From Valencia hispanica (lineage: Eukaryota > Chordata > Actinopteri > Cyprinodontiformes > Valenciidae): a DNA stretch of 64,000 nucleotides. The notes beneath the pieces are model-generated. The model saw only the letters and a program-made list of their open reading frames with translations, searched no databases and was not told where the DNA came from. Each line of letters starts with the position of its first letter. The first letter of the stretch is position 1. Position numbers and translations under genes: made by a program. Positions 57,425 to 64,000 of the stretch are shown here, piece after piece. The DNA is taken from NCBI GenBank assembly GCA_963556495.2, contig OY747714.1, positions 52,191,541 to 52,255,540 of the forward strand, given 5' to 3'.

Positions 57425-58085
57425 GACATTACACTCCCTGTAAGACTTTACAGATGCTCTGTCAGGTCAGAGTTACGTTGGTTATGAAGACGTTGGTGCT
57501 TGCAGAGAAGGAAGTAGATAGTGGTTTGAGAAAATCAATTAAGAAGAAAATCCTTGACTACCTGATGACTTAATATGAAGATCCAGTAACCCAAGAACTT
57601 CTGGACACGGTATGTTTCATGGATCCCAGATTCAAAGTCAGCTACATCAGCACTGATCTAAACTTAGACATCAAGACCAGAGTGATGTTAGAAATGGAAG
57701 CAACGGCACACAAGGTTAGTTATGCATCTATCTATCTATATATAAAATCAAACCTTTCAATTGATCATTTGTCCAAATTGTTTATATTCTGCTCCGTTTT
57801 AGGAGAGAAGCTCCAGTGACCCTGAGGCCCAGACCAATCATCCTCCCTCCTCTTTTATCCATCTGTCACAAGCTGTAGAAGCTGAGCTTAATGGCTACTT
57901 GCTGTCCACAGTCATAGACGGTGAGGAAGACACCTTGGCATGGTGGAAACTCCACCAAATGACATTCCCATAGCTAAGCAAACTTGTAAGGAAGAATCGC
58001 TGCATACCTGCTGGTAGTTCACCTTCAGAGATACTTTTTAGGAAACACCAGGAAACAGTAACGTCAGCACACTCGTTTAAAACCT

Positions 58086-58092
58086 GAGGCAG
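58086..58092. repeat. Target-site duplication of L2 copy C
   Basis: GAGGCAG, repeated at 59917-59923 after the L2 tail. The hAT frame (LKPEA, then ADRL) is continuous across the site. Confidence 0.75.
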
Positions 58093-59916
58093 CATCGGAA
58101 AGAACTGTAGAACCTCAGTTGTGCTTAGGCTGTTTTGATTCAGTCGAGCTTTCGGAATTATCAAAAATATTAGCCTCATCTAAACCTTCAACTTGTATGT
58201 TGGACCCAATTCTAACCAAATTATTTAAAGAAGTGTTCCATTTGGTTCCTGGCCCCATTTTGGATATGATGAATCTATCCTTAGTAAACGGATACGTACC
58301 ACAGGAATTTAAAATAGCTGTAATTAAACCTTTACTCAAGAAACCTTCCCTTGATCAAGATGACTTAGTGAATTACAGACCTATATCTAACCTTACTTTC
58401 TTATCCAAAGTCCATGAGAAAATAGTTGCTAATCAAGTCTGTGAGCATCTAAACAGTAACGAGCTGTTTGAAGAGTTTCAGTCAGGTTTTAGAGCTCATC
58501 ATAGCACTGAAACAGCACTGGTGAAGGTTACTAATGACATTCTCATGGCCTCAGATAATGGACTGGTGTCTGTTCTGGTTTTGTTAGATCTCAGTGCTGC
58601 TTTTGACACAGTCGATCATAATATTCTCTTAGAAAGGCTTGAACATGTTGCAGGGATCAAAGGAACAGCACTAGGCTGGTTTAAATCATATTTGTCTGAT
58701 AGATTCCAGTTTGTTCATCTAAATGATAAATCTTCTTCACTCTCAAGGGTTACTTGTGGAGTTCCACAGGGTTCTGTGCTTGGACCAATTCTGTTCACCA
58801 TATATATGCTCCCAATTGGTAGAATCATTAGACAGCATGGGATAAATTTCCACAGCTATGCAGATGATACACAACTATATTTATCCATAAATCCTGATGA
58901 ACCCAGTCAGTTAGGTAGATTACAGGCATGTCTGGAAGACATAAAAACATGGATGAATCTAAACTTTTTGCTCTTAAATTCTGACAAGACAGAAGTTGCT
59001 GTCTTTGGACCAGAAGTTCTTAAACAGAAACTGATTAGTCAATCACTTCATCTGGATGGCATTAAATTGGCCCCCAGTAATAACGTAAAGAACCTCGGCG
59101 TTATTTTTGACCGAGACTTGACATTTAAATCCCATAATAAACAGGTTTATAGGATTTCTTTCTTTCACCTCCAGAATATTGCTAAAATTAGAAACATCCT
59201 GTCCAGGAGTGATGCTGAGAAACTAGTCTGACCAGACTTACCACTTTTCTTCACTCTGCTACTTTTCTCTCCTACTACTCTCCAGTTGTATTACAGTACA
59301 TTCTGTTATTTCGACTGTTAACTTTGTTTTCTCTCAGTGTTTTTCTCTCCATAGAAGATATACCTGGTCTGGTATCCTGCTTGGCTGCAATGCCCTGTTG
59401 GACGGGGGGCATCGACTGGGATGATCCTCCCAGTAACTGAACATCCACTGTGTCCTGTTATCAACTTTTTACTTTCTGTAACATAGAAAGTTCTCTTATA
59501 TCAGATCTTCTGTTCCTTCTGTGTTTCTGCTCTGTCTTCTCAAACCCCCAGACGGTCGTGGCAGATGGCCGCTCCTACTGAGCCTGGTTCTGTTGGAGGT
59601 TTCTTCCTGTTAAAGGGGAGTTTTTCCTCTCCACCGTCGCTACATGCTTGCTCAGTATGAGGGATTGCTGAGGGATTGCTGAAGGATTGCTGTGGTTGGA
59701 AAGTCTGCATCAACGGGGCCCAACCTCACGCCAATGACTGACGCAATCTGCTGGGATTCCTTAAATAGGAAACTTTTAACTGGTTGGAATGTTTGTATAA
59801 ATGTATTGAAATAACTTCTTGTTAAGAGCCTTGAGATGACATCTGTTGTGAATTGGCGCTATATAAATAAACTGAATTGAATTGAATTGAAATTGAATTG
59901 AAATTGAATTGAAGAG
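58093..59916 (+). mobile_element. L2-like LINE copy C, plus strand, 5'-truncated with internal deletion
   Basis: Starts inside ORF2, reads through the reverse transcriptase, and jumps at about 59229 (GAAACTAGTC) directly into the 3' UTR (CAGACTTACCACTTTTCTTC). By comparison with copy A about 535 bp are missing, covering the ORF2 C-terminal end and the first part of the UTR. Ends with GCGCTATATAAATAAAC and (AATTG)-type repeats. Confidence 0.9.
58096..59231 (+). pseudogene. L2-like ORF2 fragment, reverse transcriptase domain
   Basis: Open from the 5' truncation to a stop at 59229-59231. It carries the full run of reverse transcriptase motifs: [60 protein letters not shown] and [10 protein letters not shown]. 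It is very close in sequence to copy A. No endonuclease; the C-terminal end is removed by the internal deletion, and the stop codon is created by the junction. Confidence 0.88.
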
Positions 59917-59965
59917 GAGGCAGACCGGCTGCAATATTACACAAGCAGTCTGCATGCAGAATGAT

Positions 59966-62365
59966 GAACTAGAACCTGTTAAAGTTGGTATAAAAAATGT
60001 TTTGTATTCTGCCCTGATTTATCGGCCACCAGGCCAAAACTGTTACTTTCCTTGGTGATTTAAACCTACATGTTTTATGAGCTTAATGTATTCATTTAAT
60101 TTTATACAGCTTTTAAAAGGTTCTACACTTTGGACCTGAATATTTCTAACCTGTGTAATGAGGACATTGTTCTTATATCTGATCACTTTTGTGTTTCTTT
60201 TCATTTATCTATCGATCAGCAATGTTCCAGAAACCAGCACAGTGATATCTCTCTCAATTTAAATCAGTCGTCTGCTGGTATATATCAGCATTTAGCTTGG
60301 TACTTCCTGACTGCGATGATGTGAGTCTTCTATTTGACAGTTAAAAGCCGTTTTAGATCGAGTTGCTCCAGTAAAAACTACAAATGTTTATCCATCGCAT
60401 CCAATACTCTGGATGAACGATCAAATTTGCTCTTTAAAAAGATCGAGCAGCTTTGTAAATCATCTGGGCTTCAGGTTCATCGAGACCTTTTGAAAGATCT
60501 TCTATTTCCTATCCTGATCAGTGAGGCCAGAGCTGCTTATTTCTACAAACTGGTTATTAGCAGTCGTCTTAACCCCACAGTTTTATTTGATACTGATGCA
60601 AATATTGTTGCACCTGTCAAATTAACCGTTCCATTTTCTCTAATAGTGACTGTGAAACATTTCTGCATCTTGTCTTAATAAAAGTTCAAACTGTGTGAAA
60701 CAGCATATCATCCACATCCTCAGCAATTCTTGATCCTCCACCCCGGCCCCTGACCCCTGACCCCCGGTCCCCTGTTTTTAGTAGTTGTGTCCCTATTTCT
60801 CTTAGTCATCTTACAAATATTGTAAACCACATTAATTTGACCACATGTCCTCATGACATGAATCCATCCTCAATATTTAAACCCGTTTTCCTTGTATTGG
60901 TCTGTTGATCTCAACAATTATTAACTCCTCACTTACTGTTGGACAGGTTCCCTCATCTTTTAAACAGGCAGTTATTTGTCCTCTTTTTAAAAACAACCAA
61001 CCCAGGACCCGTTAGTCTTAGGTAACTATAGACCTATCTCGAAGCTTCCTCTTATATTAAAATAAGGTAGTAGCACAACAACTATGGGATGTCCTAGACG
61101 AGGCCCATATTGTTGATAAATACCAAACTGGTTTCAGGAAGGGCTACAGAGTCTGCTGTTCTCAGGTTATCCAACGATCTGCTGATGTGTAGAGATGAAG
61201 GAGAATCTGTTATTCTCGTGACACTAGATCTGAGTTCTATATTTGACACTGTAGTCCATTCTGTGTGACTTCAGACGATCACAGATGGGCCGAGTATTTC
61301 TGGTACGGTGCTGGACTGGTTTGCCTCCTACCCATCTCCACCAAAGCTGCATTGCACTATGGTGTTCCCCAGGGTTCTGTTCTTGGCCCTGTCTTGTTTC
61401 TTCTTCATCTTCTTCCTCTGTACCACCTGATGCAATCGTTTACTGATATTTCACATCATTTCTATGCAGATGCTATCCAGCTGCTGACGTCCTTTAAACC
61501 TCATAATATCTCTAAACTATTGGTTCTACTGGGCTTTATACAGTCAAATAAATCTTGGTTGAATCAAAACTCGCTTCTGCTAAATGAGGAGAAAACTGAA
61601 GATTTGATCTGTGCTCAGGGAAAATGTATATCATCCTCAGTCACCGCGTATTTAGGACCCCATACAGCCTATATCAAACCATCTATGAGAAACTATGGGG
61701 TTACATTTGATACCAGCTGTTTATTGGAGCAGAATGTTAAAAACATTGGCTTCTTTCACCTGCAAAGTGTTGCGAAGCTTAAATCGATTTTACCTGGAAA
61801 TGATTATCCAAGCTTTTATTTCATCCAGGATGGACTACTGTAGCTCTACTTTTACTTGTCTTGATGAAGGTTCAGTGGAACGATTACAGCTGGTTCAGAA
61901 TGCTGCTGCTAAACTTCTTACTTTGTCTTCTAAACTTTCACATGTTAGCCCAATTCTCATCTCCCTGGACTGACTTCCTGTGAAGTACAGGATCCAATAT
62001 AAAGTACTGGTCTGGAGGTACAAGGATTTACATGGTACAGCTCCGACATACAGGGCAGATATTATACATCATTATCACACATCAAGATCTCTGCGTTCTG
62101 CTGATAAACGACTATTATTAGTTATCTAAATGTAATCTGAAGCCCAAAGGAGACAGAGCATCCGCAGTTGGAACACCTCGCCATTACAGTTACGTTTTTC
62201 GTTTTCTGAGGAGATTTTTAGGAAACATCTTAAGACTCACTAGTTTAAACTGGCTTTTTATCAATAACCTTGTTCTGTTTTACTGTATTTTATCATGTTT
62301 TATTTTTGTACAGCACTTTGTGATATATATCCTGAAAAGTGCTATATAAATAAAGTATATTATTA
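59966..62365 (+). mobile_element. Old Rex1/L2-like LINE, plus strand
   Basis: Strongly decayed non-LTR element of the CR1/L2/Rex1 group. Endonuclease pieces come first, then reverse transcriptase, then a C-terminal region, and it ends with AAGTGCTATATAAATAAAG and a TATTATTATTATA tail at 62335-62370. It is clearly more diverged than the L2 copies and belongs to another family. The 5' border with the hAT pseudogene is not sharp. Confidence 0.7.
59985..62130 (+). pseudogene. Rex1/L2-like ORF2, heavily decayed
   Basis: Motifs appear in order but in changing frames: ALIYRPPGQN and FLGDLNLH (endonuclease, 60018-60075), LISDHFCVSF (about 60175), a reverse transcriptase start near 61020, YQTGF near 61120, LDLSSIFDTV near 61230 (motif A), [13 protein letters not shown] at 61361-61400, YADA at 61462-61473 where the active site should read YADD, and GVTFD near 61700. 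The C-terminal blocks LSHVSPILISLD and LPVKYRIQYKVL follow, with a stop between them. The lost Asp and the many breaks make it inactive. Confidence 0.72.
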
Positions 62366-63465
62366 TTATAAACAGATATTAGGTGAAAGGAGTAAACCGA
62401 GTGTCCCTTAGTTTGCATCTATAAATCTCAGTCACAGTTATCGTGTTTAAACCGCTCTAAGGAGATTCATCTATTTTGGATACAGAGGGAAGTGATTCGT
62501 TTACTTTTCTACCTTGTTCTCTTGGTCTTCTGTCAGCCATGTTGTCTTTTCCTGGTGTTCCAAGCTACGCTAACATGGGAAACTAAACCCAACCCAACCG
62601 AAGCGAACCAAACCAAAGCGCTCGTCACAGTCACAGTGGACTCCAGTCCAGAGAACTCTACATTCCTGACAACAATACACTGCTTGATTCTGAATGTAAA
62701 GGTTTGGTTAAAGAAAATAAACCTAATGCTCTAACCATGAACTTTCCCAGTCGCCATCTTTACTGGACTTGTTTTATACTCCACAGAGGCAAGATAGCCG
62801 ACGTCAGAAACCCAACCTGAGCGATGCCCGATTGCAGTGTAACACGTGCAGTGTAACATTTTAACCTGAAGAGGGCACTCCACTAACGGTTTTGGGTACA
62901 AAATGAATATTTTTACTAAAATTTACTAAAATAATGAGCAGACATGTAGACTGCTCAGTTATGCAGTTTATCAGTAAAAACAAAAGTTGATTTGTGGCTC
63001 AGTTACACTTTAAATAATTTTTCAGATAAAATGAAGCTAATCTTTAATTGGCTTTTTCCCCATGTATATCATTTATTTATGTAAATATTGTATTTCTTTT
63101 GAATTGAATAACTAGTATTGATAACTTAATTTGGTTAAAGTTTATTTCTTGTAAATAGCTTTGAGTGGGCGGGGCAATCATTCAAATCAAGATTGCACCA
63201 GAAAGCTGCATGGTAAGTAGCCTGGCAAACCAAATCTAACTATTATAAGGATGATAAATCTATAAAAACCAAACATGGACATAAAAAAACTATGCATAAT
63301 ATCTGTATTGATGACATAAAGCAGAAACAATGCTGTTAATTTGGTATATAAACATTTAAAAAAAAATGGATGTTCTTCTTGGTGGCCCAGTTTACCTTAA
63401 CCCACTGAGGTAAAATGGGCCACATGGTTTCAGCTAAAATGGGCCATCATCTGTGTCACACACAA
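62366..63465. other. About 1.1 kb without recognised features
   Basis: Mostly AT-rich. A short open frame at 62492-62734 has a hydrophobic start (LLFYLVLLVFCQPCCLFLVF) but no recognisable family. No RNA gene, transposon end or promoter pattern was identified. Confidence 0.5.
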
Positions 63466-64000
63466 ACACACACACATGTGTGTTTGGGTGTGTGTCTGGG
63501 TGTGTGTGCGCGTATACACACCCAGACACACACCCAGACACATACCCAGACACCCAGACACACACCCAGACACACACCCAGACACCCAGACACACACCCA
63601 GACACCCAGACACCCACCCAGACACACACCCAGACACCCAGACACACACCCAGACACACACCCAGACACCCAGACACACACCCAGACACCCAGACACACA
63701 CCCAGACACCCAGACACCCACCCAGACACACACCCAGACACCCAGACACACACCCAGACACACACCCAGACACCCACCCAGACACCCACCCAGACACATA
63801 CCCAGACACACACCCAGACACCCAGACACACACCCAGACACACACCCAGACACCCAGACACACACCCAGACACCCAGACACCCAGACACACACCCAGACA
63901 CCCACCCAGACACACACCCAGACACACACCCAGACACCCAGACACACACCCAGACACACACCCAGACAAACACCCAGACACACACCCAGACACCCAGACA
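63466..64000. repeat. CACCCAGACA-type minisatellite with inverted start, running off the window
   Basis: Mixed units of CACCCAGACA and CACACCCAGACA from 63516 to the window end. The first 20 bp (63516-63535) are the reverse complement of 63486-63505, separated by a 10-nt alternating purine/pyrimidine stretch (GTGCGCGTAT). Upstream, 63466-63481 is a CA/TG palindrome. Minus-strand frames (CVSGCLG repeats) stay open only because of the repeat pattern. Confidence 0.93.

Larger units (their letters stand above)
56691..59964 (+). pseudogene. hAT-family transposase C-terminal region, interrupted by two L2 insertions
   Basis: Three pieces read in order: 56691-56821 ([25 protein letters not shown]), 57425-58092 (FTDALSGQSYV, MDPRFKVSYIS, ELNGYLLSTVIDGEE, WWKLHQMTFP, then LVRKNRCIPAG), and 59917-59964 (EADRLQYYTSSLHAE and stop TGA). 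They match the late catalytic region and the C-terminal dimerisation domain of hAT/ZBED-type transposases, which cut and paste hAT elements. L2 copy D sits in the first gap and L2 copy C in the second, each with a duplicated target of 7 bp. Even without the insertions there are frameshifts and stops (for example TTCCCATAG at 57964). The N-terminal BED finger and first catalytic residues are not present. No hAT terminal repeats were found. Confidence 0.8.

Noticed and set aside
62492..62734. Small frame with a hydrophobic start
   Set aside because: 80 codons, no recognised family, no conserved context, and such frames are expected by chance.
63430..63993. Minus-strand CVSGCLG-type frames of about 180 codons
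   Set aside because: Repeat translation of the CACCCAGACA array in three frames at once. The start codons are repeat variants.

Overview
The window looks like teleost fish genomic DNA. It holds no host gene I can recognise. It is made of tandem repeats and nested transposable elements, and the element types (Tx1-like L1, L2/Maui-like, Rex3/RTE-like and Rex1-like LINEs, Harbinger, Tc1/mariner, hAT, an old gamma/epsilon-like retrovirus) form a typical teleost mixture. No bacterial features, rRNA, tRNA or CRISPR array were seen. The species cannot be named from this sequence.

Layout. (1) 1-34342: about 30.7 kb of a 12-bp minisatellite, roughly 2,500 monomers of the type GGTGCTAGCTCA / GGTGCTAGCCCA, with several levels of higher-order duplication (4.3 kb, 1,402 bp x3, about 1.29 kb x2, 324 bp x2). 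It is split by one 5'-truncated Tx1-like LINE (24716-28363), which is flanked by an unusually long 200-bp target-site duplication. (2) 34343-40587: 3' part of a second Tx1-like LINE on the minus strand, with a long GC-rich 3' UTR. Its poly(A) abuts the minisatellite. The UTR is interrupted by a 2,987-bp PIF/Harbinger DNA transposon (36251-39237) that has a gutted transposase gene and an apparently intact four-exon MADF-BESS gene. (3) 40594-44538: L2-like LINE (minus) with an almost complete ORF2. (4) 44545-about 52790: remains of an endogenous retrovirus (integrase, env, probable 3' LTR), split by a Rex3/RTE LINE (46360-48648) and by a complete Tc1-type transposon with an intact 347-aa transposase (49341-50959). 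(5) 52911-54140: 5' part of another L2 with an intact esterase-domain ORF1. (6) 54162-56690: 2.5 kb of (ATCC)n. (7) 56691-59964: C-terminal hAT transposase pseudogene hit by two L2 copies in opposite orientation, each with a recognisable target duplication. (8) 59966-62365: old Rex1/L2-like LINE. (9) 62366-63440: no gene seen. (10) 63466-64000: CACCCAGACA-type minisatellite that starts with a strand-switch hairpin and runs off the window.

The elements do not form a pathway; they record layered insertions. The only reading frames that look intact enough to make protein are the Tc1-type transposase, the Harbinger MADF-BESS gene, the L2 ORF1 and, nearly, the L2 ORF2. The many long frames inside the tandem arrays are by-products of repeat periods of 12 bp or other lengths that leave frames open. 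They are not annotated as genes.
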